Below are positions 11,480 to 21,690 of a stretch of 64,000 bases of DNA, piece by piece; positions within the stretch are counted from its first letter, which is position 1; the number at the start of each line of letters is the position of its first letter. This DNA is from Viscum album (lineage: Eukaryota > Streptophyta > Magnoliopsida > Santalales > Viscaceae). Made by a program: the position numbers and the translations under genes. Below the pieces are notes generated by a model, which saw only the letters and a program-made list of their open reading frames with translations, was not told where the DNA came from and searched no databases. The stretch covers positions 1,022,149,343 to 1,022,213,342 of the forward strand of contig OY728159.1 of assembly GCA_963277665.1 (NCBI GenBank). Direction: 5' to 3'.

Positions 11480-12329
11480 CCATAACACTATGGTTAGGTA
11501 CATTATTTTTGAATATAATAATGAATATATATTAATTTTATTGTTACCTTGTAAATAGTTTTTAAAGCACAAATAATATTTTTTTTGTTAATGTTCAACT
11601 AGAAAATCTATTTTGATAAAATAATGGATTTTTTAATTAAATAATATTTTAATAAAATATTATTATTATCATTATATTTATTTTTATTAAATATAAATTA
11701 TTGTATAATTTTTTGAATGCAATTGTAATTTTTATTAAGGTTTGAAAGCCATTTTCGTCAAAACCCATGATTTTTTTGATAACTGTCAGTTTTTATTTTA
11801 AAAGTGAAAATTAAAATAATTATAAAATTATTTATACAAAATTAATATTATTTCTAGAATCAGGAAGTCTAAATTATCCAATGGGTAATTTTTCATAATT
11901 TTCTGAGACAGTCAAATTTTTGGGTAAAAATTAAATACCGTTTTAAATATATAACATGATTTATGATTTCATAATGACCCAATAGTGATGTAATAAAACA
12001 CTATAACCTTTATTTTCGACCAATATATGTTTTAACATTAAAATAATGTGATTTTGGGTTTGTTTTATTCATTTTACAATTTTTTATTTGACCCTTCAAG
12101 ACTTATTAAACATTTTTTATTTTAAAATTGTTTTTCTTGGGAGTGTGACTCACCGCCACCTAAGCAACCCCATTATTTTAAGAAGTTTAAACTTTGACCC
12201 TATAAAATATTGTTTTCCACTTCCCTTTTCCCAAAACCATGGGCAAAAACCATTGGCTGGGTTGTATTTTGGATTATTTTAATGTGAGGTGTCCCAAATC
12301 TAAATAATAAAGAACTCCCTCACCTTTCC

Positions 12330-12337
12330 TATATAAA
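12330..12337 (+). promoter_or_regulatory. Probable retrotransposon promoter TATA box (left LTR of A)
   Basis: TATATAAA followed by CCCAACC, conserved at 31498-31505 in the right LTR. A pyrimidine-rich leader with many TCTC and CTTCC runs follows, as is common at plant transcript starts. This is the likelier start of the element's genomic RNA, putting U3 at about 1.37 kb. Confidence 0.55.
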
Positions 12338-13144
12338 CCCAACCAATCTCCCACTTCCTCCTCACTAAATGCCTTTGGAGTTCTTCCAACCACTTACCTT
12401 CTCTCTCTAGAATCCTACCATGGTGCCCCAATATCCCAAGAAGCCTCTCTCAAGCCTCTCTCAATCCTTCGGAAGCACACTTCCAAGTAAGGGATTTTCT
12501 TCCTTTCTCATTTTTGTCCAAAACTCATTAAATTATTATACACTTTTAATTTAAATTATAAATGTTGGGGTATGGTTTCACAACTCTCCCATATGGCCCC
12601 ATTTATGTTTCAATGTTGGGATACCCCTTTCTCTCTCATTAAATTCCTCCCACGTACACCCATTACTATGCTGAAATTCTGAAAGGAATTTCTCTCTCCT
12701 CATTACATTCAAGAAATTCTTTTATATCATAAATCTAAATTCCATTAAATTTTTTGGAACATGTATCTATATGACCCACTTACTTTCCATGTCATATAAA
12801 TATGATGATACACCCCTTTCTCTCTCATCAACGATTTTATGTGTTCTTATGTCACGTCGTTATACAGCCGAAATTGCTTCGCGCCTTTCCAAGCCAATGT
12901 CATTGTGTAGTGAATACCATGCCCATTTCTCTATCAAGGGTATTAACCTTTTTGCACATTTACTTATTGTTTAAATTGTTTCATATATGTATTCCACATT
13001 CGTTTACCATGGAATAAAATATTAGGTTGAATGATTCAATGTTTTATGATTCATGTGGCACACTTATGCGTGAAACAAAATGTTTAAGAAGGGTGCGCCC
13101 TGATAGCACTCCAATGCATTGGGTAATGTATATAATCATGATAT

Positions 13145-13260
13145 GTCATGTGCAATTGGTATTTAATAATGATAATTCAAGTGCAAATAGGGTTTACTCG
13201 TGCTTCATGTGCAATAAGGGTTTACTCATGCTTCATGTGCAACGAGCCTTAGATCATGCT
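13145..13260 (+). repeat. Short tandem array in LTR of A
   Basis: Three to four imperfect units of about 29 bases with the core TTCATGTGCAATAAGGGTTT. The matching array in the right LTR is at about 32313-32425. Confidence 0.6.
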
Positions 13261-13509
13261 AATTCCATGTTAAGTGTAGTTTCCACATTTACATGTATAA
13301 TTATCATGCTTTATCATTACTTTATGTTTATTATTCTCTTGTTCTATATTTATATGCCTATTTTATAACATGTATTGTATTCCTCATGTTATTCCATGAT
13401 TATTCCCTTACTGGGCTTTGTAACTCACCCTTTTCTTATGCATGTCCTCACGTTATCCCTTGTAATGATATGTATGAGGGAATTTAGTGGTCATATAAAA
13501 GAAATTTTC

Positions 13510-13515
13510 AATAAA
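13510..13515 (+). promoter_or_regulatory. Poly(A) signal in left LTR of A
   Basis: AATAAA in the context TTTTCAATAAAGATGTT, conserved at 32678-32683 in the right LTR, about 150 bases before the LTR end. It is a likely signal for 3' end formation of the element RNA. Confidence 0.45.
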
Positions 13516-13659
13516 GATGTTTTATTTCATGTTTTAAGTTGTTATGTAATTATCCTAAGCCCCAATAACACTAGAAATCTCGATCCTCTACGTTGAATCA
13601 AGTGACGTTTATGTAATGAATTATGTTTAATTATGTTAAAAAATCAGGATTTTCATAGT

Positions 13660-13670
13660 TGGTATCATAG
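13660..13670 (+). other. Primer binding site of element A
   Basis: TGGTATCATAG two bases after the left LTR. It matches the 3' end complement of initiator methionine tRNA except for one base near the 3' end, the usual primer of plant gypsy elements. Confidence 0.85.
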
Positions 13671-14162
13671 GGAGGTTTAGTTATTTTTGGGATTAGGATT
13701 AGAAAACCCCAGTAAATCCTTTGATACAAGAATAATAATAATAAAAACATCCCTAAGTATTAGTGAGTATTGACTAAGTTGTTTATCAAGAAAATGCATC
13801 CCTGTCTGGATACGAGTAGGTAGAGGCAACTCTAGCATAGATGTATCCTAGGGGTAAAACCCGAAAACACAACTTTGAGATAGACTCGAATGGGAACTAG
13901 TTCATGAAAATGATCCTTGTTGTAAATTTGGTTATGACACTCACTAGGGATATGATTTTTTAAATTCACAATCCTATTATGAACCATTATTAAGGGACCA
14001 AAAAATTCCCTAAGAATATATGTTAGAAAGTAGATCATGGATAACATAAATTAATGCCAAAAGATTCACATGTTAAGGAAATAAAAGTTATTTATAAGTC
14101 ATCAGTTTTGTCCTTGTATCACCCTTTATTTTTTACCCCTAACTTTCCTTTTATTCCAGCCA
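13671..14162 (+). other. Leader of element A, non-coding
   Basis: Untranslated stretch between the primer site and gag. It would hold dimerisation and packaging signals, but nothing specific is recognisable. Confidence 0.5.
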
Positions 14163-15230
14163 ATGGCCGTTAATAGGAGGACTTGGGCTAACAACCGATG
14201 TAAATATCTATGTGATGAATGTACTAATGAGATGCCTAATCCAATGGGAGCGGGAATAGAGAACTTTTTCACTCTTCTCTATTAGATAACTCAAGATTTG
14301 AATAGAAACATGGGTCAAGAGGAACATTAAACCCCCTATGAAAGATCAAGTCACTATCGGGAGATTCATGAGACAAAGGCCTCCTACTTTTAATGGATCA
14401 TCTGATCCCTCAATCATTGAAAAATGGATCAACTCCATTGAAAATATCTTCTCCATCCTTAAATGTTATGAACAAGAGACGGTTATCCTGGCTGATTATC
14501 ATATGGAGGGTGAAGATGATCAATGGTGGACATTGATCAAAAATACAAATCATGAAGAGGAGATTGAGGCGTTGAAATGGAAAGATTCTTAGAAGATGTT
14601 TTTTGATAAATATTTTTTGTGCACCCTCTAACTTAAGATGGAAATGGACTTCCTTTACCTCAATCAAAAAGACGATGAATCTATCGAAGAATACGAGGAA
14701 AAATTCACAAGGCTTTCATGATACACCTCTAGATTTTTCGTTACCCCCGAACGCAAGGTTGACCGCTTCCTTGGTGGGCTGAAACCTAGCCTGTGAAAAC
14801 CGTTGGAAATCTGTGACTTCGACAGCAATGTAGAAATTTTATGATGTGCTCTCAAGGTCAAAATGGAGATTGTAGAATCTTAGGGTATCATTGGGATAAG
14901 AAGCATAAGGTGTACTTCAATTCTGGCGGTCTGATGGATAAATCCAACGGTGCTAATAAGAGCCAGCGCCCCACTTTCCAAAGGTGCGGAAAGAAGCAAC
15001 CCAGAAACTCCCTGAATGGGATGAGGAAATACTTTAGGTGTGGAAGAGAAGGGCACCTGGATATTAACTATTGGAGATAAATACACGCGACTGCGATAGA
15101 GAAGAGTAATGCTCCGTTCAAACCTCAATGTGTGGTTTATTGCTACAACTACAAAGAACCAGGGCATCTTGCAAATCAGTGCCCTAAGACAAGGGTTTTT
15201 GGAGGCAACCAAAAACCTCCAAGGTAGTAA
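14163..15230 (+). pseudogene. Element A gag (capsid and nucleocapsid) pseudogene
   Basis: Gag forms the particle that packages element RNA. A start at 14163 (MAVNRRTWANN) leads to a frame broken before 14338. The capsid core then reads RQRPPTFNGSSDPSIIEKWI and YHMEGEDDQWW at about 14370-14530, followed by FLYLNQKDDESIEEYEEKFT near 14650-14710 and RKVDRFLGGLKPSL near 14750. This is the retrotransposon gag domain. Two nucleocapsid knuckles follow. RCGREGHLDINYW (near 15035) has lost its first and last Cys. CYNYKEPGHLANQC (near 15140) has one Cys replaced by Tyr. Stops at 14590 and later, plus frame changes, make it non-functional. Confidence 0.85.
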
Positions 15231-15260
15231 GGGAAAGCTTTTTCCATCACTACTACCGAA

Positions 15261-15620
15261 GTGAAACCTGACAACGAAGTGCTGATAGGTATGCTAGTTA
15301 TTCATTCAAGAATATCTAACATTCTTTTTGATTCAGGTTTTATGCATTATTTTATATGTCGAAAGTTTAGTAGAACAATACCAGCACTAGCACAAATCAT
15401 GGAAGTGAAGATGTCGGTGAGTATGGGAAATGAGGAAATCATTGCATCCAATGAATATAACTCCTCCCCTATCATAATCTGGGGATGAAAATTCCCGGAT
15501 AACCTCACCATGATACATCTAGTGGAATTTGATGCAATTCTTGGAATGGATTTTATTTCCCTATATAGAGTCTACATAAATTGTTGTGAGAGGGAAATCA
15601 CTCTCCATGTGGAGAATTGA
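15261..15620 (+). pseudogene. Element A aspartic protease pseudogene
   Basis: The protease cuts the Gag-Pol polyprotein. The active-site loop reads ILFDSGFMHYFICRKFS near 15320-15370, with the Asp-Ser-Gly triplet kept. FDAILGMDF near 15535, typical of gypsy proteases, follows after one in-frame stop at 15486-15488. The frame leads toward the RT domain. Confidence 0.82.
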
Positions 15621-15659
15621 CCCCCCAATTCTTTACAAGTTGAAGGAGGAAGATTAAAT

Positions 15660-16720
15660 TTATTTAGATCCATCATCTCAAGCATGGATATTACCACCCT
15701 ATGATCATACGTATCTGGCTCAGATGATTATGTCTATGGAGGAAACCATCCTAGAAGACATGCCTATTGGGAGGGAATTTGCTGGTGTGTTTCTCGAGGA
15801 AATGTATTGTCTTCCTCCTAGAAGAGATCTTGAATTCTCAATTGATCTTATTGCTGGGGCGTTTCCATTATCCAAGACTCCATATATAATGGCTGCTGTG
15901 GATCTTGAAAAGCTGAAGAAACAACTACAAGAGAATCTGGATAAAAGATATATATGCCCAAGTGCTTCACAGTGGGGTGCACAAGTCCTCTTTTTCAAGA
16001 AGAAGGATGGATCAATGCGCCTTTTCATCGATTATCGTGAGCTTAAAAAAATCATGATAAAGAACATGTATCCTCACCCACGAAATGATGACTTGTTCGA
16101 TCAGTTGTGTGGAGCACAATACTTCTCCAAGGTGGATTTGAGGTCAAGATATTATCAAGTAAGGGTGAAGATGGAAGATATACTCAAGAATGATTTTCGT
16201 AAAAGATACGAGACCTATGAATTCATAGTAATGCATTTCAGACTTACTAAAACTCTATAAATATTCATGGACTTGATGAATAGATTCTTTAGAGATTACC
16301 TAGACAAATTTTTGGTAGTCATTATAGATTATATTCTGATATAATCCAAAACCAAGGAGGATCATGAGGAGTATCTAAGAACTATACTATATACCTTGCG
16401 GAAGGAGAAGCTCTATGAAATGTACAACTAGTGTGTGTTATGGTTGAAGGAGGTCTCATTATTGGGAAATATCATCACAAGCAATGGGATATTTGTGGAT
16501 CCCTCAAAAAAAGATGCAATTGTGGGATGGACAAGTCCAACATCGGTAAGGGATATCCATAGATTCCTAGGGATAGCTGGATATTATCGACGATTTGTGA
16601 GAAATTTCTCATGATTTTCCAACCCTATTACCAAGATAACTTGGAAGGGAGTAAAGTTTCCTTTTAGTGATGAATGAAAATAAAGATTCAAGGATTCGAA
16701 AAGGAGGCTTATCACTACAC
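15660..16720 (+). pseudogene. Element A reverse transcriptase pseudogene
   Basis: RT copies the element RNA into DNA. From 15724 the frame has [20 protein letters not shown], then [20 protein letters not shown] (near 15990), [20 protein letters not shown] (near 16090) and FMDLMNRFFRDYLDKF (near 16265). The catalytic Tyr-x-Asp-Asp site is seen as IIDYILI near 16325, so the second Asp is lost. The connection domain reads DIHRFLGIAGYYRRFVRNFS near 16555. Stops at about 16258, 16342, 16429, 16612 and 16676 break it, but the reading frame does not shift from 15724 to 17955. Confidence 0.9.
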
Positions 16721-16729
16721 CCGTTCTCA

Positions 16730-17240
16730 CTTTACCCACAAGTGGAGAAATTTTTGTGGTATTCAGTGATGCATCTAAGAAGGGCCCGGGATGTGTGTTG
16801 ATGAAAAATGAAAAAGTCATTACCTATGATTCAAGGAAATAGAAAGTTCATGAAAGAAACTATCCAAGACAAGACCTCGAGTTGGCTATAGTGATCTTCG
16901 CTTTGGAAGTTTGGCGGCAATATCTCTTTGGCGAGAAGTGTGAAATATATACGGACCACAAAATCCTCAAGTATATATTCACATAGAAAGAGTTGAACAT
17001 GCACCAAAGAATATGGTTAGAGATGATTAAAGACTATGACTGCTCAATCCATTACCACCCCTTCAAAGAAAACAAGTTGGCAGATGCCCTAATTAAAAAG
17101 GACCCAGAGATTCTATCGTTGATGATAATTGAAAAGAATCCAATCTTATTAGATTTGATGAATATGAACATTGGAATGATAAATAAGGTAACATCATCAA
17201 TCCTTTCACAAATTATTGTTCAACCGTCGCTTTTGTAAAT
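16730..17240 (+). pseudogene. Element A RNase H pseudogene
   Basis: RNase H removes RNA from the RNA-DNA hybrid. It reads FVVFSDASKKGPGCVLM near 16750, [20 protein letters not shown] near 16855-16915, [14 protein letters not shown] near 16940 and HYHPFKENKLADALIKK near 17055-17100. The first Asp (SDAS), the Glu (LELA) and the TDH Asp are kept. In-frame stops lie near 16840 and 16986. It is the same frame as RT. Confidence 0.88.
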
Positions 17241-17439
17241 TTTAAAGGATTCACAAAAAGATGATGTGTGAATTCAGGAAAAAGTGGAAGCTATTGAAAA
17301 AGAGAAATCCCTGGAGTTTAATGTTAATGGATAAGGAATTGTGAGATTTGGAAAAATAATATGTGTTCCATCATGTCCAGAGATGGATAAGGAACTTTTG
17401 GATGATGCACATAGTTTAAATTTCTCAATTAACTAAGGA

Positions 17440-17954
17440 AACACAAAGATGCATCTAGATCTCCATGATCATTTTTTGTGGGATAATATGAAGAAGGATA
17501 TCACTGAATATACATCAATGTGCCTGGTGTGTCAGCAAGTGAAGGCAGAGAGGAAGAAGTCTAAGGGGATGATGTAACCATTTCCCTTACTAGAATGGAA
17601 ATGAAAGAACATCACCATGTACTTTTTTACCAAACTTCTGAAGACATCCAAAGGCAACAATGCAATCTGGGTTGTTGTGGATCACCTTACAAAGGATGTA
17701 CACTTCAATGCTATTTTGGAAGATTTCTTATTGGATCAACTAGCATGGATATATATCAAGGATGTGGTAAGGATTCATGGAGTACCACTATCTATTGTGT
17801 CCGATCGAGATTCACGATTCACCTCTATGTTTTGGAAGTGTCTTCAACATTCTTTGATTACTGAACTGAACTTTAGTATGGAGTATCATCCTCAAAATGA
17901 TGGCCAATACAAGCAGACTATCCAACCACTTGAGGACATTTTGAGAGAGTTATA
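17440..17954 (+). pseudogene. Element A integrase core pseudogene, cut by element B
   Basis: Integrase inserts the DNA copy. The zinc-binding part is reduced to CLVCQQVKAERKKS near 17522. The core reads NNAIWVVVDHLTKDVHF near 17660-17705, VPLSIVSDRDSRFTSMFW near 17780-17835 and EYHPQNDGQYKQTIQPLEDI near 17880-17935. The first catalytic Asp is replaced by Tyr and the catalytic Glu by Lys. The frame ends at the B insertion point. The stretch that should link this core to the C-terminal part (29600 onward) is missing about 70 codons. Confidence 0.88.
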
Positions 17955-18889
17955 AATGGTGTAAAGACCCGTAAATTTCAAGGAAAATTTTTTCTTAAAT
18001 TCTTTCGGATTTTACGAGTACCCAGTTTCTGACAGCACCTGATTCCTAGGCTTGGTGTGCCCGGAATCAATTTCCAAAGTTTATCTCGGGTAAATTCAGT
18101 GAACGAACGAGCGGGTTTTTCTAACTTTTGATCTAGTGCATGGAATTGAAATCTGAGGGCACCGATGAAACCGCAACGCTGGTAATTGCTTAAGAAGACC
18201 TTTACTGGAGTTGCGTTTTCTCGAGAGGAGTTGTTAAAAATTAGGGAATTAAATGTTAGTTAAAATATATTGTGTGCAAATTTATTTTATGCATGGTAGT
18301 TTAATTCTCTCATGGGAAGTTGTTGGTAGGGCCCACAACCACCCAACATCCCATGAGAGGTTATGAGGGCGGTGGATCCCACATGAGTCCCCCATATTAT
18401 CATATTTTCTAACTCCTCTAATCTCCCTCTGAACTGTGTAACCCATAAAACTTCCCATTAATTTTTGACCTTCCCTCTCCCCACATTTATTCAATTCCAA
18501 CTATTTAATTTAATTAATTGAGTTATGTATTTTGAAATTTGTAATTTTGAAAGGCATGACTTAAGATAATAAAATGAGAGGGATCTTATTTTATTAGGTT
18601 GGCTTGTGGTGTAAGGGGATTGGGAGAAGAAAACTCTATGTCTGAAGAAATTCATCTTCCTCGTTGAAGAACGCGAAGAACATCGGAGCACCAAGGAGAG
18701 ACGATGTGTCATTCTTTCCCTTCTCTACAGCTGGTGTGAGACGTCATCCACTTCTTGGATGCTTGCCAACGCCGTCATCAAACCACCCCAATGACGCTAT
18801 TTTCTGCGACATGAACTTCCTCAAACTTCTTTGAGGTAGGGGTTAAGTTCAAATTTAATAATTTAAATTTGCGCTTTAATTGTCGTGGC

Positions 18890-19428
18890 GATTACTCGTT
18901 CTTGGCAGCTTGCTATCAGTATAACGGGAGGAGGTCGGACCACACAAACACAGCCGACCCTCCTCCCCATTGTTGTTGTATTTCATTGCGGATTGGAACG
19001 GAGGTGACGCGGTGTCGTCGCACCGCGCAAGAACGAGGAAAACTGCAGTGAAGGAGCGCAGTTCCGTCACGCCACCTCGTTGAGGCTGAAAGAGGCCGCG
19101 GCCGGAGTCAGGCCACGACGGAGGGGTGCGGCGCCGTCACACCCCGCCGAAGCACCATGGAGGGCCGCGGCCAGGGAGGGCCGTGGCGAGGGGGGGGGGC
19201 GATGCCGTCGCACCGTGCCGGTCAGACAAGGGCCACTGCGGTGTAGTGGAGGGCGGCCGGATCCGCCGACCGCCTGCACTTCGGAAGGTAGGACCCACGG
19301 GGCGGCGACACACTGACCGACCAACATGGTCGGCCGTTTGATAAGTCCGGTTGTTGTAACCCCCAGCGGAAGATGGGGGCGGGCCCCTCCATGTGAGGGG
19401 ATACCGTTTCAAAATGAGGGGGGCAGCG

Positions 19429-19469
<41 letters not shown>

Positions 19470-19790
19470 CATCCAGCTCGGCCTCGAGGCGAGCCGTGGC
19501 CCGTGCTGGGCCGTACCGCCCACTCCAGGCCGGACCCCCCATGCCGGGCCGGACCGCCAGTGCCGGACCGGGCCGCCCGCGCTGGGCCGGGCCACCGAGC
19601 TGGGTCGGGCTGGGCCGTGCCCTAATGGGGTGGACCTGGACCCGGGTCAGGTCAACCATGTTTAGGTCGACCCAGGGGGTATTGGGCCGGGTCGGACCGG
19701 GCCCAAACCCCCTGTTTCGGGACAGATCTGTTCAAACACCCATAACATGGGATACGGACCTCCGATCGACACACCATTAGTTGCGTAGCG
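18890..19790. other. GC-rich, CpG-dense block in left LTR of B
   Basis: Composition changes sharply from the AT-rich surroundings to GC-rich sequence full of CG dinucleotides and CCGG/GGGCC words. The block is present at the same place in the right LTR (about 27170-27920). It contains runs like GCCGGACCGCCAGTGCCGGA. Retention of CpG in an old plant retrotransposon LTR is notable because methylated CpG normally decays. Confidence 0.7.
19429..19468 (+). repeat. 40-base poly-C tract
   Basis: An uninterrupted run of 40 C. The matching site in the right LTR (about 27729-27736) has fewer than ten. It is either a slippage expansion after insertion or an assembly error at a homopolymer. Confidence 0.9.
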
Positions 19791-20280
19791 AACCTTGGAT
19801 CGAGATGATCGTTTCGGTATATTACACTCAAGGTTTCGATGAACTTTTTGTGTGGCCAAGTTGGTTCGAACACGAAACCAACCTGACCCTCAGAGCGGAA
19901 ACACTTATAACTTGAGCTCCAGACGTCCGATTGATGTTCTATTGACTTTTTTGGATTCCTATTAGTGAGAAGGTTCTTTTGTCTTACTCCTCTTGAGGTT
20001 GGGACGCATCTGGAGTACAGTCGGGTTGGTTTTATCTTAAAAACCAATCAGGCCCCTTGGACAAAAAAGCGAATAACTCCCAGACCGAGCGTCCGATTGA
20101 CGCACCGTCTGTCGCATTGAGTTCCTATTGACGAGATGGAACATTGGAAAACATCAAATCCACACTTCATGTCAGTTGATGTATTGAACCCCTTGGCTCG
20201 GGGAGCAGACCCTCCTGGAATCGAGCATGCTATTTGCGGGAACCCTAGAGCTGGCTGCGACTGCGACGACGATGACGACA

Positions 20281-20540
20281 ATACTGGGATCGTCCGTGGG
20301 TTCGACAGCGACGAAGACCATACTGGAATCCTCCATGGGTTCGACGGTGATGACTACTGTTATTTTATCCTATGTGGGTCTGACAGTACTTGACTACTAT
20401 TCTTGTATCCTATGTGGGTACGACAGTATTTGTCTCTGTACTTGTATCCTATGTGGGTCCGACAGAGTAGCTGGTCTTATATCCATTGTGGGTCCAACAA
20501 CATAGATGGTCTTGTATCCTTTGTGGGTCTGACAGCTTAG
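20281..20540 (+). repeat. Seven-unit tandem array in left LTR of B
   Basis: Seven imperfect units of about 34-41 bases, each with a core like ATCCTATGTGGGTCCGACAG. The first two have GATCGTCCGTGGGTTCGACA. The same seven units, in the same order, are at about 28456-28710 in the right LTR, so the array predates the insertion. Confidence 0.8.
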
Positions 20541-20639
20541 ATGAATCAGTGGCTACATCTGATATTCTCTAACACCTTACGAAGAAGTATACCTATGTGA
20601 GATGAGTCTTAACTTACAATCATTATCATCGATATGATT

Positions 20640-20750
20640 GTTGTGATTTCCTGTGTGGATTGGGTTGTGCTTTCTTATGTGGAATGGGTTGTGAATTACT
20701 ATGTGGAATGAGTTATATTTTTTTGTGTGGACTGGGTTGTACTGGGGATC
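20640..20750 (+). repeat. Short tandem array of TGTGGA-GGGTTGT units in LTR of B
   Basis: About four units of 24-30 bases, each near TGTGGAATGGGTTGTG. The counterpart in the right LTR is at about 28820-28915. Confidence 0.65.
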
Positions 20751-20778
20751 GTGTGCTGAAGCCGAGCTAGAATTGATG

Positions 20779-20810
20779 ACTTAGGTATATGTATCGGCAT
20801 ATACCTAAGT
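20779..20810 (+). other. Hairpin in left LTR of B
   Basis: A perfect 13-bp inverted repeat, ACTTAGGTATATG and CATATACCTAAGT, around a 6-base loop (TATCGG). The right LTR keeps a 12-bp version at 28954-28985. Confidence 0.75.
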
Positions 20811-20869
20811 AGAGTTTGCTGTTACTTCGTGATTGTAACTTTCCTTTGTGGTTTATCCTTCGTGGATTC

Positions 20870-20945
20870 TGGGAGACCTTCAAGGGTCTCAGGGTCCCTA
20901 CTGAGTATCATATACTCACCCCTGCATGGGCTATGCCCGCACTAC
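20870..20945 (+). other. Cluster of small hairpins near the LTR end of B
   Basis: GAGACC...GGTCTC (about 20873-20890), TGAGTAT/ATACTCA (20902-20918) and GGGC/GCCC around TAT (about 20928-20940). Counterparts lie in the right LTR at about 29046-29115, although the second stem is weakened there. They may be structural signals in the R/U5 part of the element RNA. Confidence 0.5.
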
Positions 20946-21406
20946 ATTGTGTTGGATGCAGACAGCGGACAACACTGATAGAGGTAGGAGCTCGTGGAGC
21001 TGGATGGTACCTGGAGGTGGATCATTTGACGGGATGTACACGAAGCGGACGGCTGGAGCCGAGGAGTGGAGGAGACTATCTGTACTCACCCTTCAGGTGG
21101 GATTTCCAGAGGACGGCTCAATGTTGCTTCTATAATTTTATGCCACTTTACTCTCTTTTTAGTTGTACTTTACTTTCAGTTGGTTTTGTATTCAAGCCCA
21201 TTTACTTTCCAGCACTTACTTTTGTACTCATTTTACTTAGTGTTTACTCAGCTTACGTACTCTGTGGTGTTTGTTTACTTTATAAAGGCAATGCATTCCC
21301 TTTTTATCAGGATCTAAGCCTTTGGTGCTAGTCGCCAGCCACTGGCCTATGGAAGGAAGGCTTGGGGTAGTCATGGAACGGTCCCTGAGGACGGGTCGTG
21401 ACAAAT

Positions 21407-21417
21407 TAGTATCAGAG
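21407..21417 (+). other. Primer binding site of element B
   Basis: TAGTATCAGAG, three bases after the left LTR. It differs by one base from the sequence complementary to the 3' end of initiator methionine tRNA. Confidence 0.8.
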
Positions 21418-21690
21418 GGAGGTTCAGTTCTACCACCAAACTCAGGAATCTGATCTTTCTTCAATGTGAAGCAATAGTGTTTAGTGTATTGAGTGTGGTT
21501 ATCAGTCCAGGGAGTCCAGTGTTGGTGCGGTGACCGACATATACATACACCAGGACCCTGACTTCTGAATTCCGACTCAATGTACGAAGACATTGATTGC
21601 ATGTGTGTTTCAAAAGTTTTCTTTGTGATTACTTTGTGTCAGCTCACCAGGTATACTGTAATGATCATGGCACACCTGTTTCTTTTCAGG
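21418..21690 (+). other. Leader of element B
   Basis: Non-coding. It ends with TTTCTTTTCAGG directly before the gag ATG, which looks like a 3' splice site; a spliced gag message is possible but unproven. Confidence 0.4.

Larger units (their letters stand above)
10989..13657 (+). repeat. Element A left (5') LTR
   Basis: A 2669-bp LTR starting TGTAATGACCC and ending TTTTCATA; the usual final CA has become TA. It matches 30170-32826 throughout, including a TATA box, a poly(A) signal, a short tandem array and an 87-codon open frame. The open frames between 12088 and 13596 are LTR sequence, not genes. Confidence 0.95.
17960..21403 (+). repeat. Element B left (5') LTR
   Basis: A 3444-bp LTR from TGTAAAGACCCGTAAATTTC to GGTCGTGACA. 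It aligns along its whole length with 26252-29578, which is 117 bp shorter; part of the excess is a 40-base C run. The many overlapping open frames at 18869-19860 on both strands are by-products of GC-rich DNA and not genes. Confidence 0.95.

Noticed and set aside
12088..13596. Series of plus-strand open frames of 64-113 codons
   Set aside because: All lie inside the left LTR of A. Counterparts in the right LTR are broken or shifted by indels, and composition is that of LTR DNA.
18869..19860. Many overlapping open frames on both strands (Pro/Gly/Arg-rich, poly-Gly or poly-Pro)
   Set aside because: They lie within the GC-rich part of the left LTR of B and cross the 40-base C run. Overlap on both strands and lack of conservation in the right LTR indicate composition artefacts.
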